A stretch of 64,000 nucleotides of DNA, from assembly GCA_963757135.1 (NCBI GenBank), contig CAVWQE010000014.1:20137-84136 (forward strand), in the 5' to 3' direction. Of this stretch, positions 7,610 to 15,561 are shown piece after piece. A program made the translations under genes and the position numbers. The notes beneath the pieces were generated by a model, which did not search any database, was not told where the DNA came from, and saw nothing but the letters and a program-made list of their open reading frames with translations. The stretch's first letter is position 1. Every line of letters starts with the position of its first letter. The stretch comes from Gp1-AA145 sp963757135 (GTDB lineage Bacteria > Acidobacteriota > Terriglobia > Terriglobales > Acidobacteriaceae).

Positions 7610-8971
7610 ATGTATAAACCATTGAGCGTGATCGCCGCGCTGGCATTCTCTCTCGTCATGAGCGGTTGTGGGGGGATGGGTGCGAATACAGACCCAGCGA
7701 CTCCACCTCCGTCGCAAACCCCGCCGCCTCCCCCAGCAGACCTCACCGTAGTGAACCACATCATTTTCATGATGCAGGAGAACCAGAGTTTCGACCGCTA
7801 CTTTGGTCAGCTGAACGCATACCGGCAATCGAAAGGTTATGGAGCGGACGTGGATGTCACGCCCGCAACGGCCTCGCAGCTGTCGTTTGACCACTCCACG
7901 ATGTTCACGCCTTTTCACATGATCTCGATGTGCACGGAAGACCTGAGCTCGTATTGGAACGAGAGTCACAACGACTGGAACCATTTCGCTCCGACGAGTG
8001 CGACGCCGTTAATGGACGGCTATGCGAACTCAGCAGGCGGGAATTCACGCAATACCATGGGGTTCGACATTAATGGTCAGCGGGTGATGGGTTATTACGA
8101 CGATTCGGATCTGCCCTACTACTACTTCATGGCAACGCAGTTCGCTATGTCGGACCGCTGGTTTTCGCCGCTGATGAGCAATACTCCGTCCAGTCGTCTT
8201 TATGCGATGGCTGCAACGTCCCATGGAGTAGTTAACAAGCCGTTGACGCAGGTCAAAATCAACACCATATTCGATGAACTCGAGCAGAAGGGCATCAGCT
8301 GGAAGAATTACGTGCCGGATTATCCCAATGGCAGTTCGCTGAAGGCCTTTCCCATTTTCGCGAAATTCACCGGCACGAAGATCGTGCCCATGGCGCAGTA
8401 CTTTACCGATGCGAAGAGCGGGACACTGCCCCAGGTGGCGTTCATCGATCGTGACTCGAAAGCCGGACTGGACGAGCATCCGGGACCGGGGATCAGCGTG
8501 CAAAAAGGCGCGGCGTATGTAAAGACCATCATTGATGCGCTCATGGCGAGCAGCAACTGGGATGACTCGGTCTTTTTCTTCACCTATGACGAAGGCGGCG
8601 GTTTCTACGATCATGTACCGCCGGTTCCGGCCGTGTCCCCCGATGGAATTCCGCCAGTCCTCGGCACAAATGACACCTGTACGGCGACGCCCGGTCCCAT
8701 GTGCGATTTTGTTTATACCGGCTTCCGGTTGCCCAACTTTGTGGTGTCGCCGTTCGCGAAGGCGCATTACGTAGACCACACCAACATGGACACGACGGCG
8801 ATCCTTACATTCATCGAGAAACGCTTCGGGGTTGCGCATCTCACAGAGCGAGATAAGAACGAGCCGGACATCAGCTTTTTCTTCGATTTCTCAGGGAAGC
8901 CGAATCTAACCCCGCCCACGCCACCATCGCAGCCAACCAACGGCCCGTGCTACGTGAACGCGCTACCCTAG
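7610..8971 (+). CDS. Phosphoesterase-family lipoprotein (phospholipase C / acid phosphatase like)
   Basis: 453-residue secreted hydrolase of the alkaline-phosphatase superfamily branch that contains bacterial non-haemolytic PLC and AcpA. A lipoprotein signal ends in LVMSGC with the lipidated Cys at residue 20, followed by a Pro-rich linker. The catalytic start is MMQENQSFDRYFGQ (ENxSFDxYFG pattern) near residues 54-67. A second metal motif, FFFTYDEGGGFYDHVPP, lies around residue 325. It lacks the C-terminal lipid-binding repeats of the longer PLCs, so a phosphomonoesterase or phosphodiesterase role in phosphate scavenging is as likely as lipase. Convergent with the M13 peptidase across a shared hairpin. 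Confidence 0.85.
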   Translation: MYKPLSVIAALAFSLVMSGCGGMGANTDPATPPPSQTPPPPPADLTVVNHIIFMMQENQSFDRYFGQLNAYRQSKGYGADVDVTPATASQLSFDHSTMFTPFHMISMCTEDLSSYWNESHNDWNHFAPTSATPLMDGYANSAGGNSRNTMGFDINGQRVMGYYDDSDLPYYYFMATQFAMSDRWFSPLMSNTPSSRLYAMAATSHGVVNKPLTQVKINTIFDELEQKGISWKNYVPDYPNGSSLKAFPIFAKFTGTKIVPMAQYFTDAKSGTLPQVAFIDRDSKAGLDEHPGPGISVQKGAAYVKTIIDALMASSNWDDSVFFFTYDEGGGFYDHVPPVPAVSPDGIPPVLGTNDTCTATPGPMCDFVYTGFRLPNFVVSPFAKAHYVDHTNMDTTAILTFIEKRFGVAHLTERDKNEPDISFFFDFSGKPNLTPPTPPSQPTNGPCYVNALP

Positions 8972-8972
8972 G

Positions 8973-9000
8973 AAGGGCGGGCTTGAATCTGCCCGCTCTT
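8973..9000. terminator. Hairpin between convergent phosphoesterase and M13 peptidase genes
   Basis: AAGGGCGGGC (8973-8982) pairs with GCCCGCTCTT (8991-9000) with one G-U and an eight-base loop. It lies immediately after the phosphoesterase stop and overlaps the last codon of the M13 gene. No U-tract follows on the plus strand, so it is a weak or shared terminator. Confidence 0.5.
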
Positions 9001-11065
9001 ACCAGATCGTCACGCGGTCGGGTGGCGCAAGATAGAGCTGTTCTCCGCTCTGGACCTCGAAGGCGTTATACCAGGCATCGATGTTGCGAACCATGTCTGT
9101 GCGATACTCGGAAGGTGAGTGCGAATCCGTCGCGACCTGTTGGCGTAACGCAGCTTCCCGAGACTTGCCTCTCCGGCTCTGGCCATAGCCTAGAAAGAAT
9201 TGCTGGTCGGGGGAGAACCCATCCTGATCTGGGGCCGACTTTCCTGCCAGCGTAGCGCGATACGCGTCATAGGCCGCGGCGAGCCCGCCCAGGTCGGCGA
9301 TATTCTCCGCGAGTGTCTGCCTTCCGTTCAGCGACAGATCGGGGAAGGGATGATACGAGTCGTATTGCGCTACGAGCTTTGCAGTTGAAGCATTAAAGTG
9401 TTCGAGATCGGCGGGCGTCCACCAATTGCGTAGCGCGCCTTTGGCGTCAAAAGCGCTACCTTCGGAGTCGAAGGTATGGCTTATTTCATGTCCAATGATC
9501 GACCCAATCGCGCCGTAATTGAATGCGTCAGGGGCTTTGGGATCGAAAAATGGAGACTCCAAAATTGCCGCAGGAAAATTCAATGCATTCTGCAACGGCA
9601 GGTTCACCGCGTTCACAGTTTGAGGCGTCATGCACCATTCATGACGATCGATCGTCTTGCCTAAGCGCGCAATTGCACGTTTGTATTCAAATGCATTTCT
9701 TCGCCACAGATTTCCAAAGATATCATCGGGCTTGATCTCCAGGCCGGTGTAATCCTCCCAGGTTTCGGGATAGCCGATTCCGACATAGAGAGAGTCAAGT
9801 TTGGCTTGAGCTTCGGCCTTGGTTGCAGGATCCATCCAGTTCAGTCCCTCAATGCGCTTGTGAAAAGCCGCGACGATATTAGTAACCATGGCCTGAACCT
9901 TGGCTTTCGCGTCGGGCGGAAAATAGTGTTGGGCGTAGGATTTGCCGACCTCATCGCCCAGAATGAAATCAACCGTATTCACTGCACGCTGCCAACGCGG
10001 CGTTTGCTGCGGGGTCCCAAATAGAACCTTACCGAAGAAAGCAAAGCGCTCATCGGCAAAAGATTTCGGTAGCACACCTGCATATTGTTCGATCAGGTGG
10101 TAGGCGAGGAGGTCTTTCCAGCTATCGAGCGGCGCAGACGCTATCAGCGCCGATTCCCCGGCCACTGCGCTCGGCTGCCAGACGATGAAGTTAGCCTGCT
10201 TATCCAGACCGGCCGCGCGGAAAAATATTTTCCAATCGAGTCCTGGAGCCTTCACCGCAAAATCCGATTGTTTCCAGGGGTTATTTGCCTTGTGAACATC
10301 CTGATCGTCCGCGAGGCTCCAGTGCTTTTCCGCAATCGCATGTTCGAGTTCCACTACACGTCCGGCATGCGCCTCCGGATCGGAAAATCCCGCCAGTTTG
10401 AACATGGCCGCGACATGGGTCTGATATTGCGTGCGCAATGCCTTCATGTGCTCACTATTGCTCAGGTAGTATTCGCGGTCGGGCAGTTCGATTCCGCCTT
10501 GCATCAGGTACGCGGTATAGTGGTCGGAGTCGCTAAAATCCGGCGCGACCCATACTCCAAACACATTCGGGGTATGGAAATTTGTGTTGTTGAGAGGATC
10601 GACGTCGGCGCGCAAATTCTCTCCGAAAAACCGTGCCACGTCCTTGCGATTGCGGATGGCGTTGACGTCGTTGAGGTGCGGCTTCAATGGCGCCATACCC
10701 TTGGTCTCGATCCCTGATTCGTTCATGTAGGAGTCGTACAGATCGGCAATCTTGCGATTGCCGGTTCCAGGAGCGGGATTTGACTTAGCGATATCCTCAA
10801 TCAGTCCCGACGTGCGCTTGACTGCCATGTTGTTCAGAAGCGAGAAGACCGAAACGCCGCCACGGTCCGCTGGAATCACGGTACGCTTGAGCCATTCGCC
10901 GTTGGCAAACTCAAAGAAATTGTCGCCCGGCTTAACGGAACGGTCTATATCGCCTGCCATCACGCCATGGTCGGGCTCTGTGGCTTGCCGAGTTTGGGCG
11001 AAAGCGGTTGTCAGAAGCGCGAGCAGAACGCAAGCGCATGCGAATCTCGCAAACCAATCTCTCAT
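8999..11065 (-). CDS. M13-family (neprilysin/PepO-like) zinc metallopeptidase, secreted
   Basis: About 688 residues: a gluzincin that cuts peptides at hydrophobic residues outside the cytoplasm. The open frame extends upstream to 11236, but the start at 11065 is chosen because GGAGG lies eight bases before it and it gives a clean signal peptide (MRDWFARFACACVLLALL, cut after AFAQ). Zinc site IIGHEISHTF, third ligand in ENIADLGGLAAAYDAY, and substrate motif NAVNLP-like all appear in order. The usual C-terminal CxxW ends here as DRVTIW, without the Cys. The gene lies 64 bases downstream of yvcK on the same strand. Confidence 0.93.
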   Translation of the reverse strand: MRDWFARFACACVLLALLTTAFAQTRQATEPDHGVMAGDIDRSVKPGDNFFEFANGEWLKRTVIPADRGGVSVFSLLNNMAVKRTSGLIEDIAKSNPAPGTGNRKIADLYDSYMNESGIETKGMAPLKPHLNDVNAIRNRKDVARFFGENLRADVDPLNNTNFHTPNVFGVWVAPDFSDSDHYTAYLMQGGIELPDREYYLSNSEHMKALRTQYQTHVAAMFKLAGFSDPEAHAGRVVELEHAIAEKHWSLADDQDVHKANNPWKQSDFAVKAPGLDWKIFFRAAGLDKQANFIVWQPSAVAGESALIASAPLDSWKDLLAYHLIEQYAGVLPKSFADERFAFFGKVLFGTPQQTPRWQRAVNTVDFILGDEVGKSYAQHYFPPDAKAKVQAMVTNIVAAFHKRIEGLNWMDPATKAEAQAKLDSLYVGIGYPETWEDYTGLEIKPDDIFGNLWRRNAFEYKRAIARLGKTIDRHEWCMTPQTVNAVNLPLQNALNFPAAILESPFFDPKAPDAFNYGAIGSIIGHEISHTFDSEGSAFDAKGALRNWWTPADLEHFNASTAKLVAQYDSYHPFPDLSLNGRQTLAENIADLGGLAAAYDAYRATLAGKSAPDQDGFSPDQQFFLGYGQSRRGKSREAALRQQVATDSHSPSEYRTDMVRNIDAWYNAFEVQSGEQLYLAPPDRVTIW

Positions 11066-11129
11066 GAAAATGACCTCCAGCGAGTCAGGGATATCCTGCA
11101 AATAGACGAAGCATCGTGCAAAAAGTAAG

Positions 11130-12185
11130 CTAGGGCGAAACAGACGACGACCTGATCCCATCGGAAGCCTGGGTCGCCAGTTCAAGCAGGTCCCGTGCCA
11201 GGCGATCGGTGTCGTGCCGTGCCACCACATCTTCAAAGAGATAATCTCCCAGCACCGGGCATACTCCCAAAGCTTCGATGGAATCGAGGTCCGCTACAAT
11301 TTGCGATGCGCCTTCGAGCGCGTACTTTGCCTTGAGATCGTCAGAGAGCGGCGCCCGGTTAATTAGCGCAAAGTCGAAAATCTGGCCTCCGGCATGATCG
11401 TTCAAGGCGCGAATGTGATCGGCGGCGGTGCGGCCCAGGCTCTCGTTGGCCTGGGTCATCAGATTGCAAATGTAAACCTTGATCGCGGACGATTCGCGAA
11501 TGGCCGCAGAAATTCCACGCACCAGAAGATTCGGAATCAAACTGGTGAAAAGGGAACCGGGACCGATGGTGATCAGGTCGGCGCGGGCGATGGCATCGAG
11601 GGTCTGCGGAAGCGGAGCCGGATCGGGCGGCAGAAGGACTAGTTCTTCTATGCGGCCTTTGCTTGCGGTTATTTGGGTTTCACCGCGAACGCGCGTGCCA
11701 TCCTGCATCAGCGCTTCGAGTTCAATGTTCGCTGTAGTCGAGGGAAAAATATGGCCGCGAGTCGCCAGAATTTCAGAAGACAGGCGAACCGCTTCGCCAA
11801 AATCTCCCGTCAGGGATGTGAGGGCGGCGAGAAACAAATTTCCGAAGCTGTGGCCGCTGAGGTCGCCACCTTTTTCGAAGCGGTGCTGGAAAAGTCTCGA
11901 TAACAGCGCCTCGTCTTCCGAAAGAGCAACAATGCAATTGCGCACGTCACCCGGCGGAAGCATGTTGAGGTCCTTGCGGAGCCGGCCGCTGGAGCCGCCA
12001 TCATCACTCACGGTGACTACGGCGCTGAGTTCGGCGATGCGAGGAGAATCCGCGGCGAATGATTGACCATCGACGTATTTCTTTAAGCCTTTTAGAAGAG
12101 TGGATAGTCCGGTGCCGCCCCCGATGGCCACCACGCGCAAATTGCGCGCGCCAGCTACGCGCTGCCGTGAAGCGAGGTGAGACAT
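11130..12185 (-). CDS. yvcK: YvcK/CofD-family protein (gluconeogenesis/cell-envelope factor)
   Basis: 351 residues with the N-terminal nucleotide-binding motif VVAIGGGTGLSTLLKGLKKY, then VTVSDDGGSSGRLRKD and PPGDVRNCIVALS, diagnostic of the YvcK branch of the CofD-like family. YvcK proteins bind UDP-sugars and affect carbon flux to peptidoglycan. In other phyla yvcK sits between rapZ and whiA; neither is here. Its start is six bases after the stop of the preceding TPR-like gene, so the two are probably cotranscribed. Confidence 0.88.
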   Translation of the reverse strand: MSHLASRQRVAGARNLRVVAIGGGTGLSTLLKGLKKYVDGQSFAADSPRIAELSAVVTVSDDGGSSGRLRKDLNMLPPGDVRNCIVALSEDEALLSRLFQHRFEKGGDLSGHSFGNLFLAALTSLTGDFGEAVRLSSEILATRGHIFPSTTANIELEALMQDGTRVRGETQITASKGRIEELVLLPPDPAPLPQTLDAIARADLITIGPGSLFTSLIPNLLVRGISAAIRESSAIKVYICNLMTQANESLGRTAADHIRALNDHAGGQIFDFALINRAPLSDDLKAKYALEGASQIVADLDSIEALGVCPVLGDYLFEDVVARHDTDRLARDLLELATQASDGIRSSSVSP

Positions 12186-12191
12186 GTGCAG

Positions 12192-12788
12192 TTAGCCGAG
12201 TTCCTCGACCTCTTCTTCAGGAGGAAGCGGCATTTCGCCGCCCGGGTCAGGATATAGCAGCTCGGTAAAACGTGGATCTTCAGAAAGATTCTGAAAATCT
12301 GAATCGTTGCGTGCCTGGAATCTCAGGGCAGCGTTCAAGCTGATGGCGCGGGCCAGATTCTTCAGCGAATCTTCGGCGTGCCCGGTCAGGCAGTCAAGAG
12401 CGGCGAGGCCGTAGGCAACGTAGTCGGCCTTGGGCACCTGCTTCGAAAGCTTGTCAAGGTGCTCGCGGGCGCCCACGTAGTCGCCGGTGTTGATCAGGGA
12501 AACTACAAAATCGTAGTGCTCCTCGGTCGTCTTGAACTGCGTAGCTCCACGCTCGAGTTGCTGGCTGCAAGCATTCAGGTGAACGCCGGCCCGATCTGCA
12601 AGTTCGCGATTGCTGCCGGAGACCACCTTCTGCAGATGTGTCTTGGCCTTGTCGTATTTATGCTCCTGCATGGCGCGCAAGCCGGCCTCGTAGTCCTTGA
12701 GCAACTGCGTCAGCTGCGGATCGGCTACCAATGTGTGTTTGGCTGTTGGTTTCTGGGCCATTTGAAGAATTTTTCCTGATTGACTCAT
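12192..12788 (-). CDS. Cytoplasmic TPR-like protein of unknown function
   Basis: Up to 198 residues with no signal peptide or membrane helix. Helix pairs such as LLKDYEAGLRAMQEHKYDKAKTHL and DYVGAREHLDKLSKQVP suggest two or three TPR-like units. The C-terminus is acidic (PPEEEVEEL). A second in-frame ATG at 12761 (MAQKPTAK) is an alternative start and lies after AGGA. The first ATG lies in a TGAGTCAA direct repeat. It sits directly upstream of yvcK. Function is not inferable beyond protein-protein interaction. Confidence 0.75.
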   Translation of the reverse strand: MSQSGKILQMAQKPTAKHTLVADPQLTQLLKDYEAGLRAMQEHKYDKAKTHLQKVVSGSNRELADRAGVHLNACSQQLERGATQFKTTEEHYDFVVSLINTGDYVGAREHLDKLSKQVPKADYVAYGLAALDCLTGHAEDSLKNLARAISLNAALRFQARNDSDFQNLSEDPRFTELLYPDPGGEMPLPPEEEVEELG

Positions 12789-12859
12789 TGACTCATTGCA
12801 TCACCGGACCTTAAACGCATGCAACTCCCTGGTGATTCAACCACTCAATGATTCAATGC

Positions 12860-13318
12860 TCAATTGATTGTGGCCGCCGACTGCAAGTCGATCTGCCGCC
12901 ATTCTCCGGCGATGATCCCTTTGCGAATCTGGGCCGCGGTCTTGTGCTGCTTGGTCTTCTGATACGAGTAATAAAGTTCCTTCAGGCACGTGGAGCACTG
13001 CGCTCCATGTGTGCCTTCAAAACAGCTGCGGAGACTCTTGTGCCCCATGCGGTCGCAGTAGCAGTAGCACGGTTGCCGGTAAAGCACATTCTGAATCTTG
13101 GGTGCGAGCTCGTAGGCGTGCGACTGATAGGGGTATTGGTCGTTATCTCCCCATAGCTGCTCTTTGCCCAGAATCGGCGGCAAGGCTGCGCTATTTGCAG
13201 GAGGAGCCTGATGGAAAGCCGGCACCCGCGTCTCTTCCTGCTGGGAGCTGGCCCATGGCGCGGCCGCGGCGAATGTCAGCAAAAGCGAAAATGCGAGTAA
13301 CAAAAAGCGCTTCAGCAT
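12860..13318 (-). CDS. Secreted PCYCGC-motif protein (PCYCYC variant)
   Basis: 152 residues. A signal peptide (MLKRFLLLAFSLLLTFAAAA) is followed by a Pro-rich spacer and a compact Cys-rich domain beginning RQPCYCYCDRMGHKSLRSCF and continuing GAQCSTCLKE. This matches the family named for a PCYCGC motif, here with Tyr replacing Gly. The pattern of Cys and the single His would suit metal binding in the periplasm; that is inference, and the family has no agreed function. The gene lies upstream of the TPR-yvcK pair on the same strand. Confidence 0.8.
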   Translation of the reverse strand: MLKRFLLLAFSLLLTFAAAAPWASSQQEETRVPAFHQAPPANSAALPPILGKEQLWGDNDQYPYQSHAYELAPKIQNVLYRQPCYCYCDRMGHKSLRSCFEGTHGAQCSTCLKELYYSYQKTKQHKTAAQIRKGIIAGEWRQIDLQSAATIN

Positions 13319-13452
13319 CCCGATTCCTCAGGCGGTATTGTAACCCGAATTGGAGGATGGCGCACGGGACAGGGGCAAGGTCGCGTATAGAGGAACGTCG
13401 AATCCTTTCGCGCCAAAACCGCTGAGGTTTCAGTAGTTCCTACAGAAAGCTT

Positions 13453-13543
13453 CTAACCGCAGAGGACGCGAACGGCGCAAAAATAAAGGCCCAAAGCCCG
13501 TTTCGCTATCTTCGCGAACTTTGCGTTCTTTGCGGTTAAAAAC
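13453..13543. repeat. Paired inverted copies of the CTTTGCGGTTAAAA dispersed repeat
   Basis: A reverse-oriented copy (13453-13483, starting TAACCGCAGAGGACGCGAA) and a forward copy (13510-13543, TTCGCGAACTTTGCGTTCTT then TGCGGTTAAAA) face each other across 26 bases and can form an imperfect hairpin. They lie in the 309-base divergent gap before the esterase gene. I see nothing else in this gap. Confidence 0.7.
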
Positions 13544-13627
13544 TTTGGTCCAAACCGGAACCGAAGCACACTTGCGCGCCTACATCAGTAGAACAAAGAA
13601 ACGAGAATATGCGATCATTGCTGCCCT

Positions 13628-14572
13628 ATGAGTCGACTGTCGTCGGTGCGTCTCCGTTTTTTCAGCTTAACCATCGTTCTGATAGCATCGTGCGCATTGT
13701 TATCACAGGATCCAGCACCGCAGCCTGCTTCTGGCCACACTACTATCGATCTCTGGCCGCGTGGAGCGCCGGGTGCGAAGCCGAGCGATCTCGCAGAAAC
13801 TGACATCAGTAAGGCAGACGACTATCTGGTTGCGGGCGAGCCGATCATCCGGCTCGGTAATGTCTCGAAGCCGGCCATTACGCTGTATGAGACGAAGAGC
13901 AATCCCTCGGGAACGGCAGTGGTGGTCTTCCCCGGTGGCGGGTATAACATTCTTGCCTTCGACCTCGAGGGGACTGAAGTCTGCGAGTGGCTGAACTCGA
14001 TCAACATCACGTGCGTGCTGCTTAAGTATCGCGTGCCCGATAGCGGGCCGTATCCGAAATCCCCGGCCGCACTGCAAGACGCGCAGCGGGCGCTGGGCAT
14101 GGTGCGGGCGCACGCGGTAGAGTGGCACATTGATCCGCATCGCATCGGCGTGCTCGGATTCTCCGCGGGCGGCCATCTTGCCGGTGCATTGAGCACACAC
14201 TTTGAACAGAGGCTTTACGAGCATGTCGATGCAGCCGACGAGCAAAGCTGCCGTCCAGATTTCGCCGTGCTCGTGTACCCAGCATATCTTTCGGCCGCAG
14301 AGGGAAGCCTGGCCATCGCTCCCGATATTCATGTCACGCGGCAGACGCCGCCTGCCTTTATCGTTCAGGCTGAAGATGACCACTCATATGTCGACAGCTC
14401 GCTGGCCTATTTCGCGGCGTTGAAAAGCGCGAACGTTCCGGCTGAGCTGCACATTTATGCTGGGGGTGGGCATGGCTATGGTCTTCGCCATACAGACACG
14501 CCCGTGACTCACTGGCCGGAACTGTTCGAAAAATGGTTGCAAACGACTGGCATGGCAAAGGCGGGCCGTTAA
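13628..14572 (+). CDS. Secreted alpha/beta hydrolase (acetyl esterase/xylan esterase type)
   Basis: 314 residues with a signal peptide (hydrophobic run LRFFSLTIVLIASCALLS). Oxyanion-hole segment VFPGGGYNILAFDLEG, nucleophile elbow GFSAGGHLAGAL, then AEDDHSYVDS (Asp region) and GGGHGYGL (His) give the full Ser-Asp-His set in order. The family acts on acetylated sugars or short esters; a role in polysaccharide deacetylation is likely but the substrate is not fixed. It stands alone between two repeat-filled gaps. Confidence 0.85.
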   Translation: MSRLSSVRLRFFSLTIVLIASCALLSQDPAPQPASGHTTIDLWPRGAPGAKPSDLAETDISKADDYLVAGEPIIRLGNVSKPAITLYETKSNPSGTAVVVFPGGGYNILAFDLEGTEVCEWLNSINITCVLLKYRVPDSGPYPKSPAALQDAQRALGMVRAHAVEWHIDPHRIGVLGFSAGGHLAGALSTHFEQRLYEHVDAADEQSCRPDFAVLVYPAYLSAAEGSLAIAPDIHVTRQTPPAFIVQAEDDHSYVDSSLAYFAALKSANVPAELHIYAGGGHGYGLRHTDTPVTHWPELFEKWLQTTGMAKAGR

Positions 14573-14616
14573 CCCTGCACGCTTTCACCAGTTTGGCGCG
14601 TTAACTAAGTATTGCT

Positions 14617-14950
14617 TAGCGAACTTTGCGTACTTGGCGGTTAAAAGCTTTTTTGTCGAGCGGAAGCTAGGACGAATCTTAAACCGCGAAGATCGCAAAA
14701 GGACGCAAAGATCGTAGGGAAGAAACTTACGGGATCGGCAACTTGCTAGAGAAGAAGAAACTTGCTGGATTTTCTCTGCGACCTCTGCGTACTCTACGGT
14801 TAAAAACTGGTTTTTCTTCGCGACCTTTGCGTACTTGGCGGTTAAAAGCTTTTTCAATGCTTGAACTAAAGCAAAATCTTAAACCGCGAAGATCGCAAAG
14901 AAGAAGCTCCTTGGGGTTGCCTCTGCGACCTCTGCGTACTCTGCGGTTAA
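14617..14950. repeat. Cluster of six dispersed-repeat copies
   Basis: The 403-base gap between the esterase and DinB genes holds six copies of the consensus CTTCGCGACCTTTGCGTACT + TGGCGGTTAAAAGCTTTT. Forward copies are at about 14617-14653, 14771-14808, 14815-14855 and 14920-14950. Reverse copies are at 14675-14714 and 14876-14901. Two sub-types alternate (TTTGCG...TTGGCGG and TCTGCG...TCTRCGG). Facing copies can form stems. No ORF fits the region. Confidence 0.8.
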
Positions 14951-14975
14951 GGTTTGTTCAACAGATGGAGGTTAG

Positions 14976-15509
14976 ATGAAAATTGCTTACATTTTTCTGA
15001 TTGCTGCGCTTTCGTTACCTGGCTTCGCCGCAGATCAAAAACCTGCCCCGACGCTCAAGAGCATTCTGCTCGAACAGTTGCGTTCGACGCACAACAAAGC
15101 CGAATGGTTTGTTCCGGCAAACACTGCCGTTGAGGGACTCACTGCTGAGCAGGCCACTTGGACAGACGGCAAAGGCAACCATTCGGTCGGGCAACTTGCT
15201 AATCATCTTGTGTTTTGGAACCGCCGCGAATTAGCCAAGTTCAAAGGCGAGCCCGAAGGGAAATTCAGCGGCAACAACGACGAAACCTTCAACAGCTTCG
15301 ACACCAAGAAGTGGAACGAGACGGTCAAGCAATTGGACGAGGTTCTAACTGAATTGGAAAACATTGTCGAGGCTGCCGACGATGCCAAGCTGAAAGAGTG
15401 GTCGTCCGATATCGCGCACATCGGCACGCACAACGCCTATCACGTCGGGCAGATCGTCTTTGTGCGCAAAGAGCAGGGATCATGGAACCCGGAGAAGGGC
15501 GTGAAGTGA
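14976..15509 (+). CDS. Secreted DinB-like four-helix protein
   Basis: 177 residues; GGAGG five bases before the ATG supports the start. A signal peptide (MKIAYIFLIAALSLPGFA) precedes a DinB/YfiT-type bundle. The three metal-ligand His of that fold appear plausible at NHSVGQLANHLVFW (first) and HIGTHNAYHVGQIV (last pair). DinB-like proteins are metal-dependent transferases or detoxification factors, usually cytoplasmic, so the export signal is unusual but common in acidobacterial paralogues as far as I recall. Transcribed just after the repeat cluster. Confidence 0.78.
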   Translation: MKIAYIFLIAALSLPGFAADQKPAPTLKSILLEQLRSTHNKAEWFVPANTAVEGLTAEQATWTDGKGNHSVGQLANHLVFWNRRELAKFKGEPEGKFSGNNDETFNSFDTKKWNETVKQLDEVLTELENIVEAADDAKLKEWSSDIAHIGTHNAYHVGQIVFVRKEQGSWNPEKGVK

Positions 15510-15561
15510 CGAGGGCGTACCTCTTCTTGTTCATTCCCCGATTCCCCAGTATCGTTGAGGG

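Noticed and set aside
8045..8839. Long minus-strand ORF (264 codons) opposite the phosphoesterase
   Set aside because: It is the antisense of a clearly conserved gene and shows no domain or ribosome site.
11066..11236. Longer N-terminus of the M13 peptidase
   Set aside because: The ATG at 11065 has GGAGG eight bases upstream and starts a clean signal peptide; the extension would run into yvcK.
12785..12860. TGAGTCAA/TTGAATCA words between the TPR-like and PCYCYC genes
   Set aside because: Short and degenerate; likely remnant intergenic repeat without a clear structure.
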